From positions 67,964,025 to 68,028,024 of the forward strand of contig OY821519.1 of the NCBI GenBank assembly GCA_963682025.1: 64,000 bases of DNA, given 5' to 3'. Below are positions 47,070-58,303 of the stretch, in pieces. A program made the translations under genes and the position numbers. Positions within the stretch are counted from its first letter, which is position 1, and every line of letters begins with the position of its first letter. The notes beneath the pieces are model-generated. The model made no database searches. It was given only the letters and a program-made list of their open reading frames with translations, and was not told the DNA's origin. This stretch comes from Cordilura impudica (Eukaryota > Arthropoda > Insecta > Diptera > Scathophagidae).

Positions 47070-48896
47070 TCAGAAAGGTCGATAATTTCTTCCAACAGAT
47101 AGATATTCTGGAATTTCATCTTTGTCTTCCCCTTCTTCCTCTTTGTCCTCGTCTTCCTCTTCTTCAAAGGTGTTTTTATACCACCAACAAATTTCAGCGA
47201 GTATTGCATCTGGAAATTTCTTTCCTCTGTACCTGAAACGAAAATAGTTTTCAATCGTCAACATGTTTAAATTGTGCACTCTGCACACTCCATAGTTACC
47301 TTATTTCAAATGGAAGCACAGTTTGGTGATAACGTTCGCCTTGCTCATCAGATTCAGTTGGCAACTGTTGAGCGAGTTGATCAAGATGCTGATGCAAGAG
47401 ATGAATTTTGTACGACATATTAACCCCAATTTCATCGAAAGCTGCCAACACGTTTGCAACAGATTGCCTGTAGTTTTCTTTGCGTTCTTTACCCAAAAGT
47501 CCTTTAATGACTGCTTTCAATGCGAGCCATGCATTTAATTCTCGATCTGTCAGAACTTGCTCAAAATCTTGATGACTCAGTAGTTTCCGTATGTCGGGAC
47601 CATTAACAACCCCTTCTTGAATTTTGGCGTTACTTAGTCTTGGGAAAATGTCTTTTAAGCGGTTGAATACTGCTGGTCATTTTGCGATACATTTCAAAAA
47701 ATTTTTAGCAATGCCAGGTTTAATGTGGAGCAACGGCAACAAAATTTTCATTTCAGGAACAAGACTTTAGTGTAGATTATTGTCTTTAGGCCATATCCGT
47801 CCAATGCGACTATTCCATTTATGCTGTTTGTACTTGATTCTTCCTTTAATACCTTCTCCGTATCGTGAATCCCAATCGCACAAAAAACACGGATATTTTG
47901 GACGGCCAGATGCTGTTGAGCCTGTAATCAATGCAACTATTTTGAGGTCGCAACAAATGCGCCACTGGTGTTCATTATATTTGACTACTTCCAGAATGTG
48001 TTTCAAATTATCGAAATTTTCACTAGTGTCAGTGCTATACGCAATCGGAACAGAAGGCCTTCTATTTGTCTTGTGTAAAAGCACAACTTTTAAGCTGATT
48101 AGTGAACTATCGATGAATAAATGCCAATCATCTTTTTTATAGGTTAACCCTATCGTCTACATTAACTTTTCAATATCGTTGCAATAAGCGAAATTTTTTG
48201 CATCATTCACATTGAAGAACTTTTCTAACTCTTTTTGGTGTTTTCGATATGCTGTTACTTTGGTACCTTTCGCCAGCAAATTATTTCCTTTCCAAAATGA
48301 AGCCAGTAGTTCTGATTTTTTCTGAGTCAAACACAAATTTGCAACAATTTCATCCAATTGGTTTTGTGTGATTGGATTGGGTCCTTTGATGTTTCATAGG
48401 ATGTACCTTCACCAGGGTCGTATTCTGAGAAGAAATCCATGGATGTAGCAGCGGCGCTTGTAGTACTAATATCTATTCGAAGATCAATACTTCGGTATGT
48501 TGGTACTGGAACGAATTCTGAGTGCGGTAATGGTAATTAGACACTTGGCACTGCTACATAAGTTTTATTATTTGCTTTCCTTCTATTTAAAGTTTTATGG
48601 TAGTTGATATATCCACAGCAATTTTCTTCTTGATGCGGGCTGTTATCTAAACACATAATTGGTATACCAAAATGCATAGCCTTCTTCTTTTCACTTTTCC
48701 ATTGCATAAGAGTTGAATAGCAATTAAAGCAAACTTTTTGAGGGGCATAGTTTACGTCAGTGATAAACTCTTGCGAGAAATATTGTTTATAGGCTTCCAA
48801 AAAAAATCACTCGTATTGCAACGTTTTTCATCGCATGCTACGAAACGTCCACAAACATTACCAAAATGGTCCATTTTACATTTTGGTTCCGACATT
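47070..48896 (-). pseudogene. DDE-like gene of unassigned family, with an intron
   Basis: The minus strand begins MSEPKCKMDHFGNVCGRF with a Cys-rich start. After a frameshift in a T-run near 48815 it continues EAYKQYFSQEFITD, VNYAPQKVCFNCYSTLMQW and AMHFGIPIMCLDN. Then come LPHSEFVPVPTYRS, PITQNQLDEIVANLCL, NFAYCNDIEKLM, DDWHLFIDSSLISLKVVLLH and QWRICCDLKIVALITG. PKYPCFLCDWDSR, LLPLLHIKPGIAKNFLK, LNAWLALKAVIKG and ESDEQGERYHQTVLPFEI follow. A 66-bp intron separates the last piece from RYRGKKFPDAILAEICWWYKNT and an acidic tail. I recognise this as a widespread family of uncharacterised proteins in arthropods and cnidarians. The Asp in LFIDSS, the Asp in CCDLK and the Glu in DEQGERYH might be a DDE triad (inference). 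Stops near 48540, 48157 and 47765 and several frameshifts show decay. Confidence 0.65.
47233..47298 (-). other. 66-bp GT-AG intron
   Basis: On the minus strand AAATAAG|GTAACTATGG opens it and TTTTCGTTTCAG|GTACAGAGG closes it. Joining the flanks keeps the frame through FEIRYRGKKF, which agrees with the family. Length is typical of fly introns. Confidence 0.75.
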
Positions 48897-48926
48897 TTTA
48901 ATACAATATATATTATACAATGTTTT

Positions 48927-49597
48927 TATACCCTATACCACTATGTGGTTTGGGTATAATGACTTTGTGCTGCTGTTTGTAACTACCAAAAATATTTGGA
49001 CTAGTCCCATCTTTTATTATACCGATCGAATCAGAATCACTTTTTGAATCGACTTAATTATGTCCGTCCGTCCGTCCGTCTGTGTGTCCATGTAAACCTT
49101 GTAATCAAACTGCAGGTCGCAAATATGAATATATTTTGATGAAATTTGGTATATGAGCTTTCATCGACCATGGGATGAACGCTGTTGTAATTGGTGAGAA
49201 TCGGTCCATGTTCAGACCTAGCTCCCATACAAATGACCCCTATAAAGTCGACATAAATTGCCATAAGATCCAAATTATCGTATAGATCTTAGTCAAATTG
49301 GTCAAAAACCAAAAATATTACAATGATTCATCTCAAATTTTGTTTGTATATATACAAGAGACTTTACCAACCATGGTCAGGATCGGTCCATTTTTGGACC
49401 TAGTCCCCATATAGACATAGCATCCGATATGAACTTTTTCATATCTGCAGCCAAAAAAATTAATAAAAATGCCACTCAAATTTGGTTTGTGCTTATTTTC
49501 TATATCCAATTAGTTGGACCTAAGAGATAGGGTCTCTAAACGCATGGTATAGGGTATCATATAGTTGGTATAGACTGACTATAATTTTCTTACTTGT
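48927..49597 (+). mobile_element. M element with internal deletion
   Basis: TATACCCTATACCAC to TTCTTACTTGT. About 100 bp between the two units is missing (AAATTGGTCAAAAACCAAAAA). Palindrome decayed. It lies just 5' of the broken gene. Confidence 0.88.
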
Positions 49598-50325
49598 TTT
49601 TGTTATTTTTATAAAACCGATGCACTTAACTTAAATCACTCACAAAATGAAATAAGTTCCAAAAACATTAATACCGAATTTTATCACGATCGACCGAAAA
49701 TTAAAAGACATCAGCTTCGACTGAGTTTCGAGTCTTAACTGAATCTTCATTTTTGAAATTAGTTCGCTTGTAAGAAATAAAAAAAAATCGCTTCCTGTGC
49801 GGTGGTTGAAAACAAAAAAGGTGTTTTACTAATTCCTAATTCTTGGAACATCCCTTTTCAATTTTTCTACCTAAATAGCTATTTATTTAATGGTTTTGGG
49901 ATTTTTAACGCAAGTTATCGAATAAGACCATTTTCTTTTTAAATTAAATTTATTGAAGAAACTGAGAAGCATGGTATAGATCAAACAGAAAGCAAAAAAG
50001 ACTTAGTTTTGTGGAAAATATTTTCAAAAAGCATAAAAAAAATTTTTCCAAAATTTTGCTTCATAAGCACCACAAAAATTTTCCAAATCAATTTTTTTTT
50101 TAAATTTTAATTGTTGCACAGGTCTCTAGCAATAATGTGGCTTTTACAGATTGAAAAAATATCAATTAGTCGAGGAGTTATAGCCAAAAAACTGTATAAA
50201 CAATATACTGAAAATCGGCATTTGACTGCAAAGTTCGAAGGTCGATTAAAAAAAATTCGAACTAACATAAAAAAACGCCGCGGTACTGGTCTTCTAATTT
50301 AGCCTCTATTTTGCACTCACTCAAC

Positions 50326-51197
50326 TACATAAATAACGTTAAAATAAGTTTTAACCTTGAAACTAAACCCTAATTATTTTTAATACATTCATTTTTTCCT
50401 TTCTTTTATTCGTTTAAATGATTTTATTTAAGTTGTAAAATAATTTTCTATTGTATTAGAAATTAAAATCTAACATTTACACTTTCATTGAAATTTCGTA
50501 CATATTTTGTCAACAACTCAATAAAACTACTACATACTTATATACGAAGCGCAAAGCTTAACAGGAAGCTCTGAGCTGTGCGATGTGTATAACAACACTG
50601 TGATACGTTCCGTAACATCCAAATACAGAGTTGTTATATTTGCAGTCAAATTTTTGTTTACTAAATCACAGTGGGTATAACTCAAAAATATTGTTATAAT
50701 ATCGACAGTTTTTTAGTGAGTCGTTACTATTGTTCTTTATTTTGTTTTTCGGGCCTTATAGTTTCCGGTTTGGGTCACCTTTTTACGTTCTGATATATGA
50801 ATTTTTATGTTTGCAGATAAAACTAAGAAGAGAAAAATATAATTCGGTAAAAATTTTAAATAAAATACAGCCCGCAGTTTTACTCCATTTTAGTACTGTG
50901 AAGTTACTGAGTAGTTGAATATCGAGTACATTATATTGGTTGTTTTTTGAGGTATTTGATACTCAAAAGTAACTAACTACTCAATTCTTTCAGAGTTGTA
51001 TTTTTGTATACAAAATTCGACACACAAAATAATTCTAACATATATATATTTTTTTTGAATTGATTTTCTGTCACTAGACAGAGATTGGTTGAATATATTA
51101 AAATAATCATATACCAGGACTGGTTGCACACATTATGTGTGGATTACAAACTAATGGTTATTATCATATAAGCAGAACACATGCACTTATGTACATA
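50326..51197. other. AT-rich DNA, nothing recognised
   Basis: No coding or terminal motif seen. Confidence 0.45.
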
Positions 51198-51714
51198 AAG
51201 GTGACATCACACGATGTGTTTTTTACTTATGTACCGTCACTTTTTTTTATCCATATGTTATTCCGTATATCTGTCGGAATTATCCTTTTACATACGATTC
51301 ATAATTTTTGCTATCACAAGTGCATATGTATTTCCGTATGCCATAACCTCTAAATGTAAACAACAGCTGATTTAATTTGTGAATTTACAAAAATTTATTG
51401 TTAAGAAAAAAGTTATATATTTTATATATTTTTTAATTGTTAATATTAAACAATTTATTTTTCTTTCAATATTAATCTTTATAATATACTCTGTTTTTCT
51501 TTCGCCACAAGCAGTGTTGTATTTTCATATGTATGTTTGTCAAGGTAAAATAGAACCTGTTCTAACAGAAAAATTTACATGTGACTTTCCTCATGTATTG
51601 TACATGAACAATGTTTCATATATATCACACGATCACACGATGTGTATAACTTTTGCTGTGGGAAAATTTGACAGTACATACATATGTAAAAAACACATCG
51701 TGTGATAGTACCTT
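51198..51714. mobile_element. Putative MITE with ~45-bp inverted ends
   Basis: Left end AAGGTGACATCACACGATGT and the inverted right end AAGGTACTATCACACGATGT share GTGTTTTTTAC-TATGTA further in. No ORF and no clear target duplication. Confidence 0.65.
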
Positions 51715-52051
51715 AACCCAACTGCATGCAGAGCCACAAGCACGAGGATCGTGAGACAAACACCGACACGTGTTTCCTCTTATCCGAAATTAAAGAAGCG
51801 ACGAATCCAACCCGACGAAACGTTATTTACTACTGTTCCAAAAAAAAAAAAATATGTTTTTGTTTGAAACACATGTTTACAAACATGTTTTATAGCTGTT
51901 TTTGTATACATATTTTTTTTTTTTTTTTTTTATTTATTTATTTATTCAGTCTATGGAATCATCCTTACAGACTACTTAAAGTATATGTACATTTATATTA
52001 TAATTTATATATATAATTAAACATTTAACAAAATTGATATATAACATTTAT

Positions 52052-54958
52052 TTAATTCAGTTGATTTAATGCATTTAAGTGTAATATAATATCTCTTCTC
52101 ACAATATCCAAACTTTTATTAAAATCAATAAACTGATACAGCATATTAAACTCATCACAAATTCTACGTAGTGGATTAAAATTAGCATAGTTTGTACAAT
52201 AATATTTGATAGTTAGAAAGTTATAATTTCTTGATGATCGAAAAGGAATATTTATATTTATTTTGTTGATAAGAAATTCAGATTTAAGACTACCATTTAA
52301 CAGTTTTAACAGGAAAGTAACATTTAGCATATGTCTGCGACTTTTCCATGTAGGAAGCTTAATTAGAGCCAGACGATTTTCATAAGATGACAACCTCATA
52401 TTAGGATCCCAGCCCAAACCACGAAGACAAAATAACAAAAATTGTTTTTGAACTGATTCAATTTTATTCGAATGTATATGATATTGCGGATCCCAGACTA
52501 CAGACCCATATTCGAGTATTGGTCTTACCAAGGTAGTAAACAATTGTTTTGTCGTATACGGATCCGAAAACTCTTTAGCCCACCGTTTAATGAATCCAAG
52601 TACACCAGTAGCTTTATTTATTGTTAGCGAAATATGACTTCTAAAGTCTAATTTTTTATCCAGAAGTACGCCAAGGTCGTTGAATGAATCAACTAAATCA
52701 AGCACAGCATTATTCATGATATACCTACCATTTATTGGAATTGATCTTGTAAAAATCATATATTTGCATTTTTTGACATTTAGGTCCATTAGATTCATAT
52801 TACACCAAGTAGTTAAACGATCAATATCATTCTGTAAAAGTGATTGTTGATCAAGATTGTTGAGGGTAAAAATTAACTTTACATCGTCTGCATACATTAA
52901 TGTAGTTGAATGTTTAATTACAGAAGGAAGATCATTTATAAATAGCGTAAATAAAAGAGGTCCCAAGTGACTACCTTGAGGTACACCAGATAATACTTTT
53001 ATGTTGTTGGAATACGAGTTACGAAACTTAATACATTGTGTTCTGTCTTTTAAATATGATCCGATCCATTTTATTAGCATTATACCAAAGCCCATACGGT
53101 CAAGCTTAAACAACAATAGATCATGATTTACTTTATCGAATGGCTTGCTAAAATCATTATAAATAACATCTGTTTGTTTCATATTAATAAAACCATCATT
53201 TACTAAAGTTGTAAGCTCCAAAAGATTTGTTATTGTAGAGCGTGATTTGCAGAATCCATGTTGCGTTGGAGATATGACAGAGGACACATGATGTGACAAC
53301 GTGTCATATATAAGTTTTTCAAATAGTTTTGGAATAGCACTTAATTTAGCAATACCTCTATAATTCGAAATACCAGCTTTAGATCCAGACTTAAAGAAGG
53401 GAATAATAAATGATTGTTTCCAAATGGGAGGAAAGTAACCCAATTTAAGGGATATGTTAAACATATAAGTCAAAGGAATATACAATAAATGTGCGCAGCG
53501 CTTCAAAATGCAACTAGGAACACCGTCAGGACCAGCAGCATACGACAATTTTAATTTTGTCAGGGCATTCAGAACTGTATGTTGATTGATGGATGGTATA
53601 TTAATAATTGAAGATTCCGATATTGTGTATGGATACAGATTATTAAATACTGTCGAAGAATAAGTTGATGCAAAAAAGTCTGCAAACATATTACTTATGG
53701 AGTTATCATCTGAAGATTCTAAATCACCGTACTTCATAACCGAAGGAAAGTCCGCAGTACGTCTTTTAGAATTAATAAATTTATAAAATGATTTTGGATT
53801 ATTTTTTAGATTATTCCTTACTTTAATTAAATAGTTATTATATGCCAATTGATTAGCAATAATAAATTCCGATCTTGATAACGAGTATTTCATATAGTCT
53901 ATCAATGTTCCATATTTTCTATAATTTTTGTACATTTTGTTTTTCTTATTTTTAAGTTGAGATAGATGTTTTGTATTCCAAGGAGGACCATTCGATTTAG
54001 GAGGTAACATTTTAGGTACAGATGCCGAGAAACATTCAAAGAGGTGATGATAAAATGTATGCAAACACAAGTTCAAGTTATCATTGCAACGAGATAACAC
54101 ATTTATCCAGTCAATTTTGAATAGATGGAGTTGTAAATCTTGGTAATTAGTTTTATTAAAGCAAAAGATTTTATCGCTGTGAGTTAACTTTTTTTTATGA
54201 AGAGGATAGGAACAAAAGCAAGATATCACAAGTGTTGGATGGTATATATCTTCCGGATTAGAAATAGGGCTATGCCGCAATATTGAAAAGTCATTCGGTT
54301 CATTAACGAAAATAAGGTCCAACAGTCTACCAAATGCATTTGTGACGGAGTTGACTTGGAAAAGACAATTTTCCAATAAACCATGAATAAATGCAGCTGA
54401 AGAATCGGAATAATGAGATGGAACTAAATAATTGGTATCAGGATCAGCTTTCCAGGATGTAGACGGCATGTTAAAATCTCCAATTAACATTAATAAATCA
54501 GATGGTTTTATATAATTTTGGATTAAATCAACAGCTTTCAGATGATCCTCATAAACAGAAAGCGGAGAGTTAGGCGGAATGTATGAGCAAATAATGTATA
54601 TGGACCTGTTATTAATTTTAGCTAAAACACATATAATCTCAATATGTAAAAAATCGTTTAAGATAATTTCTTCAGACGAAAATTCGTTTAGTATAGCAAC
54701 CAATACGCCGCCACCAGACTTTTTTATTACATTATTACACTGATTATTATTTTTATCGGCTTCAATTCTTTCACAACTTTCTCTATCTTTTCTGAAAATT
54801 TGATATTTAGGGCAAAAAATCTCAGAGTTATTAACTTTTTTACTGAGCCAGGTCTCCGTAAATATAATAATATGATTATTGAAGCCAAAGCTATTACAAT
54901 AAATTGACGAAAGTTTTGAATTCATACCTCTAACGTTTTGATACAAGATGTATATTAG
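52052..54958 (-). CDS. LINE ORF2: endonuclease-reverse transcriptase
   Basis: Nicks target DNA and reverse-transcribes the element RNA. The apurinic-type endonuclease fills residues 1-240, counting from the Leu of LYQN. It has Asn 4 in YQNVRG, Glu 31 in FTETWL, Tyr 122 in SYIPP, Asp 157 and Asn 159 in IGDFNMPS, Asp 210 in LLDLIFVN and His 236 in IYHPT. Reverse transcriptase follows at about 465-740. It has AGPDGVPS, WKQSFIIPFFKSG, QHGFCKSRS, NDFSKPFDKVNHD (Asp 598; Pro where Ala is usual), SGVPQGSHLGPLLF and MYADDVKL (Asp 687-688). A thumb and C-terminal region extend to residue 964. No in-frame ATG precedes the catalytic Asn; the first Met lies in RGM after it. The frame is open only back to a TGA at 54976. 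Translation therefore most likely enters by -1 frameshifting from ORF1 at 54958-54964. Confidence 0.93.
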   Translation of the reverse strand, partial: LIYILYQNVRGMNSKLSSIYCNSFGFNNHIIIFTETWLSKKVNNSEIFCPKYQIFRKDRESCERIEADKNNNQCNNVIKKSGGGVLVAILNEFSSEEIILNDFLHIEIICVLAKINNRSIYIICSYIPPNSPLSVYEDHLKAVDLIQNYIKPSDLLMLIGDFNMPSTSWKADPDTNYLVPSHYSDSSAAFIHGLLENCLFQVNSVTNAFGRLLDLIFVNEPNDFSILRHSPISNPEDIYHPTLVISCFCSYPLHKKKLTHSDKIFCFNKTNYQDLQLHLFKIDWINVLSRCNDNLNLCLHTFYHHLFECFSASVPKMLPPKSNGPPWNTKHLSQLKNKKNKMYKNYRKYGTLIDYMKYSLSRSEFIIANQLAYNNYLIKVRNNLKNNPKSFYKFINSKRRTADFPSVMKYGDLESSDDNSISNMFADFFASTYSSTVFNNLYPYTISESSIINIPSINQHTVLNALTKLKLSYAAGPDGVPSCILKRCAHLLYIPLTYMFNISLKLGYFPPIWKQSFIIPFFKSGSKAGISNYRGIAKLSAIPKLFEKLIYDTLSHHVSSVISPTQHGFCKSRSTITNLLELTTLVNDGFINMKQTDVIYNDFSKPFDKVNHDLLLFKLDRMGFGIMLIKWIGSYLKDRTQCIKFRNSYSNNIKVLSGVPQGSHLGPLLFTLFINDLPSVIKHSTTLMYADDVKLIFTLNNLDQQSLLQNDIDRLTTWCNMNLMDLNVKKCKYMIFTRSIPINGRYIMNNAVLDLVDSFNDLGVLLDKKLDFRSHISLTINKATGVLGFIKRWAKEFSDPYTTKQLFTTLVRPILEYGSVVWDPQYHIHSNKIESVQKQFLLFCLRGLGWDPNMRLSSYENRLALIKLPTWKSRRHMLNVTFLLKLLNGSLKSEFLINKININIPFRSSRNYNFLTIKYYCTNYANFNPLRRICDEFNMLYQFIDFNKSLDIVRRDIILHLNALNQLN

Positions 54959-56034
54959 TTTTTTGGATTTTGATCAGCGGATTTGGGAAGCCGAGCATTA
55001 TCTTCTTCTCTATATATAAATTCACGTATTAATGCGTTTTTAGGCCAAAAACTGGCATCTACGATTTGTTCAAATAGGTATTCAGGAACAATTATTTTAA
55101 ATGATGCTCTATTTCTGGAATTCATTTTGTAAACACTAATATCCTCAGGAATACAGTTTTTAATTTTAGAGATCACATAAAATTTCATCTCATCAGCTTT
55201 CGTATCATGTGCGAAACGTGTAGCAAATATAGTTTTCTTCGGAGGAATTGTTCGCAACCTAGGAGTGGGTATTGATTCAATACCAGTAGTAGGCACTATA
55301 TTTGAAGTACCAGATGTTGAAGCAGATGGAATTGGTGATGCAGCATCAAAATTAATCAATCGACCAGCGTTCTCAGGATTATAAAGTAAATTATTAGCCG
55401 TAGCAGTTCTAGGCATTGAAGAAATATTTGGAGCAATAATGTTCAGAGCATGCTGAGTACTATGGTTATTAGCATTTGATGTAATCGGAAATGCTGCAGT
55501 TTCATTTAATATTGGAGTAGGTTTATTAATTAAAACATGAACGTTGTTTGAATGAGAAACGGCAGGATCAATACCTGTAATATTTTGAAAAGGATTTGGT
55601 AAATATAAAGCAGATGCAGTAGCAGTAGTACTATTCTGATGTGCTCCATTAGGACCAGGATTCTGACTAGAATTTTCTTTATTCAAGAACCTTGGCGACT
55701 TACGACGAGTTGGGGATGGTGACAGAAATCCCTCTAAGGATTTGAAATCATCAAAAAGCTTTCCATAAGCATTTATTTGACAAGATAAATTATTAAGGTT
55801 TTGTTGAATTTGCAAAAAATTATCTTTCGTACTTTGAAAGAAACGATAAAAATCAGCACCAATTTTTTGACATCCATTACAGCGCCAGTGCAAGTTTTTA
55901 TGTTTAGATATTGACTCAGCAACCAAACCAGACAGGCCACTACATTTAAAGTGACATAAACCATGACAAAGCCAACAGGTAAGCATTCTTTCTTCATAAT
56001 CAACCAAAGAGCAGCCTTTTTTCAAACATGCCAT
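54955..56034 (-). CDS. LINE ORF1: PHD-type zinc finger RNA-binding protein
   Basis: 359 residues, the nucleic-acid-binding partner of ORF2 in CR1/Jockey-type elements. The N-terminus has a Cys4-His-Cys3 arrangement typical of a PHD finger: C3/C8, C20/C23, H28/C31, C52/C55. A short coiled-coil-like stretch (about 60-100) and a long Asn/Thr/Ser/Pro-rich disordered middle (about 105-255) follow. The C-terminal domain (about 265-350) has KTIFATRFAHDTKADEM, ASFKIIVPEYLFEQIV and WPKNALIREFIYRE, the pattern of LINE ORF1 C-terminal domains that resemble nucleic-acid chaperones. The start is the ATG at 56034, giving MACLKKGC, placed directly ahead of the first Cys. The stop TAA at 54957-54955 follows the slippery heptamer immediately, and ORF2 is in the -1 frame. 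Confidence 0.9.
   Translation of the reverse strand: MACLKKGCSLVDYEERMLTCWLCHGLCHFKCSGLSGLVAESISKHKNLHWRCNGCQKIGADFYRFFQSTKDNFLQIQQNLNNLSCQINAYGKLFDDFKSLEGFLSPSPTRRKSPRFLNKENSSQNPGPNGAHQNSTTATASALYLPNPFQNITGIDPAVSHSNNVHVLINKPTPILNETAAFPITSNANNHSTQHALNIIAPNISSMPRTATANNLLYNPENAGRLINFDAASPIPSASTSGTSNIVPTTGIESIPTPRLRTIPPKKTIFATRFAHDTKADEMKFYVISKIKNCIPEDISVYKMNSRNRASFKIIVPEYLFEQIVDASFWPKNALIREFIYREEDNARLPKSADQNPKN
54958..54964 (-). promoter_or_regulatory. -1 ribosomal frameshift heptamer A_AAA_AAC
   Basis: ORF1 ends CCA AAA AAC TAA. The last seven bases before the stop are A_AAA_AAC in the correct zero-frame phase for a tandem -1 slip. The -1 frame then reads CTA ATA TAC ATC TTG TAT straight into the endonuclease. 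A weak hairpin ATACA-TCT-TGTAT lies a few bases downstream. Confidence 0.75.
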
Positions 56035-56130
56035 TATTAAGCTCTACAGGTCAAAAACAACACAACACAAAAAACGGCAACGGTAACGATTACAGTAAAG
56101 CTACGATCTGGCTACACACAACCAACCAGT

Positions 56131-56347
56131 ATTTTGGGTATTCTTAATGAATTTGAAGTATTTATACGACTTTACACTCAATATATATTTAAATTTAACG
56201 TTTGTTCCGACAAATACAATACTGTATAAATTTCACCAGTGGCTTCAAAACTGTCAATAATAGATAATTATAAACCAGTATTATACATGGACAAAACAGG
56301 CAAATAGTTATTTGTTGTTGTTCAGTTGACAAAGAATAAATATTATT
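56131..56347. other. Unassigned DNA
   Basis: Lies between the LINE 5' end and an M element; it may include LINE 5' UTR. Confidence 0.4.
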
Positions 56348-57112
56348 TGTGCCGCTGTTTGTAACAACCAAAAATATTTGACCTACACCCATCTTTAATT
56401 ATACCGATCGAACCAGAATCACTATCTGATTCGATTTAACGATGTCCATCCGTCCGTCCGTCCGTCCGTCCGTCTGTGTGTCCATGTAAAGCTTGTAACC
56501 AAACTGCAGGTCGCAAATATGAATATATTTTGATGAAATTTGGTAATTGATCTATCTGCCATGGGATGAACGCTATTGAAATTGGTGAGAATCGGTCAGT
56601 GTTTAGACCTAGCCCCCATACAAATGACCCCTATGAAATCAACATATATTGCCATAAGATCCAAATTATCATACAAATCTTAGTCAAATTGGGTTTGTAT
56701 GTATATATTGCATCCACTAATCAGTAGTCCAAAAATGATCCCTATTGGGTAACTCTTAGTCATAGGGCCCATATAGAGCTGCTTCCCGATCTTTACTTAA
56801 ATCTATCAAAAAACAAAAATATTGCACTGATTCTTCTCAAATTTTGTTTGTATATATTTTTGCAAAATACAAGAGACTTTACCAAACATGGTCAGGATCG
56901 GTCCATTTTTGGGCCTAGTCCCCATATAGATATAGCATCCGATTTGAACTTTTTCATATCTGCAGCCGAAAAAATTAATAAAAATCCCACTCAAATTTGG
57001 TTTATGCTTATTTTCTATATCCAGTTAGTTGGTCCTGAGAGATAGGGTCTCTAAACGCATGGTATAGGGTATCGTATAGTCGGTCTAGACCGAATATAAT
57101 TTTCTTACTTGT
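56348..57112 (+). mobile_element. M element, first ~50 bp missing
   Basis: Begins at TTGTGCCGCTGTTTGTAACAACC and ends TTCTTACTTGT. Subfamily I spacer. The palindrome has one base change (GTCGGTCTAGACCGAA). Confidence 0.9.
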
Positions 57113-58303
57113 TTTCATATAACTATTTGGCAAAAGAATCTCAGTAACGTTGAAACTTAGAAAATTGCTCAACTACGGTCGAATTTCGATCAATAGCTTA
57201 TTTTTATATGACCAAATAGGGTTCAAAATATCTAAATGACCAAAATGTGATTTTAATAAAAATCAGATCAATGATAAAAATATTAAAACTTTATATTTGA
57301 CATTCCAAACTCAAATTATTATAATATTCTTCTTAGCTTATGCTCAAGATGTTGGAAAAAATTTCTATAAGCCTAGCCAAGGGTAAAATTATAATTCTTG
57401 ATAACAACTTAACTGGCAAAAGTTGCCATGGCTAAATTATCTCATTTAATTTACTTTATTTTAATTGATATCATCAAAGACATCTTTACTTTTATCGCAC
57501 ATTTTATGTTTATCTTCCTTTCTATCTGGTATAAAACTTAAGAAAGATAACATTATGATACATTTCTTTTATATTAAAGGATAATTATTATTTTTCTTTA
57601 ATAGCTTTCTCATTTTCATTTACTTTTTCAATTTCATTTTAATATTTAATTCATTTCAGATTGCTTACAGTTACGTTGGTATTAAATAGCAGAACGTTTG
57701 CATCCTTAAATATGCCTTATGTTTTTATAATTTTTCTTTCAACAACTCAATTCTTATTTAATGGCAAAGTTCTTTATTTATAAATATAAGAATGTTGTTA
57801 CTATTTAGAAACATAAAATTATGCTAATTATTTTGCTTAACAAGTAATTAAAAGTTAAAAGTTTGTACAATATTTAATGGAAATAAAAAAAGTTGTAAAT
57901 GTATCAACAGGAAAACTTTTATATAAATGAAGAGAAACAAAAATTAGTTGAAAATATATAAGTAATAACTAAACAACTAACTTACTAAAAAAATAACTAA
58001 GCCAAAGATGTCAATTGATGCCTCGCTAAGAGGGTGCTTGAATATGCGAACCCTAAACACAGGCTAAATTAAAAGATAATTCTATATCAGAGGTAGGCAA
58101 CAGGTTTCATATCGGCGTACTAAAATTATTAGCAATCTATAATTAATTAAAGTTATGAATATATTTCCAGAATTAAATAATCAAATAAAACTTGTGTGAT
58201 CACACATGTTACAAATTTTTAAAATTGCCGAGCATAACTTGGTAAAGACAATCTTAAAGAATGTGACTGCGGTTTGTATGAAAAAAATTTTTGGTCGAAT
58301 CTT
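57113..58303. other. AT-rich DNA, nothing recognised
   Basis: No gene or TE end recognised. Confidence 0.5.

Larger units (their letters stand above)
45138..50325. mobile_element. 5.2-kb element with ~400-bp terminal inverted repeats
   Basis: 45138-45540 is inverted relative to 49937-50325. Paired strings include AAAATAGAGGCTAAATTAGA, TTAATCGACCTTCGAACTTTGCAG, ATTGATATTTTTTCAATCTG and GCTTCTCAGTTTCTTC. The outer ends share GAGTGAG. Between them lie a Helitron, two M elements and one broken minus-strand gene (47070-48896), the only candidate for the element's own protein. I see no certain target duplication. It could instead be two independent inverted copies of a repeat, but the arrangement of long inverted ends around a single gene suggests one transposon. 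Confidence 0.65.
51910..56130 (-). mobile_element. LA LINE, apparently full length
   Basis: A CR1/Jockey-type non-LTR retrotransposon with a complete ORF1 (56034-54955), a complete ORF2 (54958-52052), a 3' UTR and a TAAA/poly-A tail (T-rich at 51910-51945 on +). The 5' limit near 56130 is a guess. No stop interrupts either ORF, so this is the youngest and possibly only recently active autonomous element in the window. Confidence 0.85.

Noticed and set aside
47015..47254. Alternative frame ending LSDDDDDDQDIREST
   Set aside because: The spliced reading through the 66-bp intron selects the other frame with an acidic tail.
54946..54948. TTG as ORF2 start
   Set aside because: A non-AUG start is possible but unneeded. 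A phased slippery heptamer sits at the junction, and the frame upstream of TTG already reads as endonuclease (LIYI).
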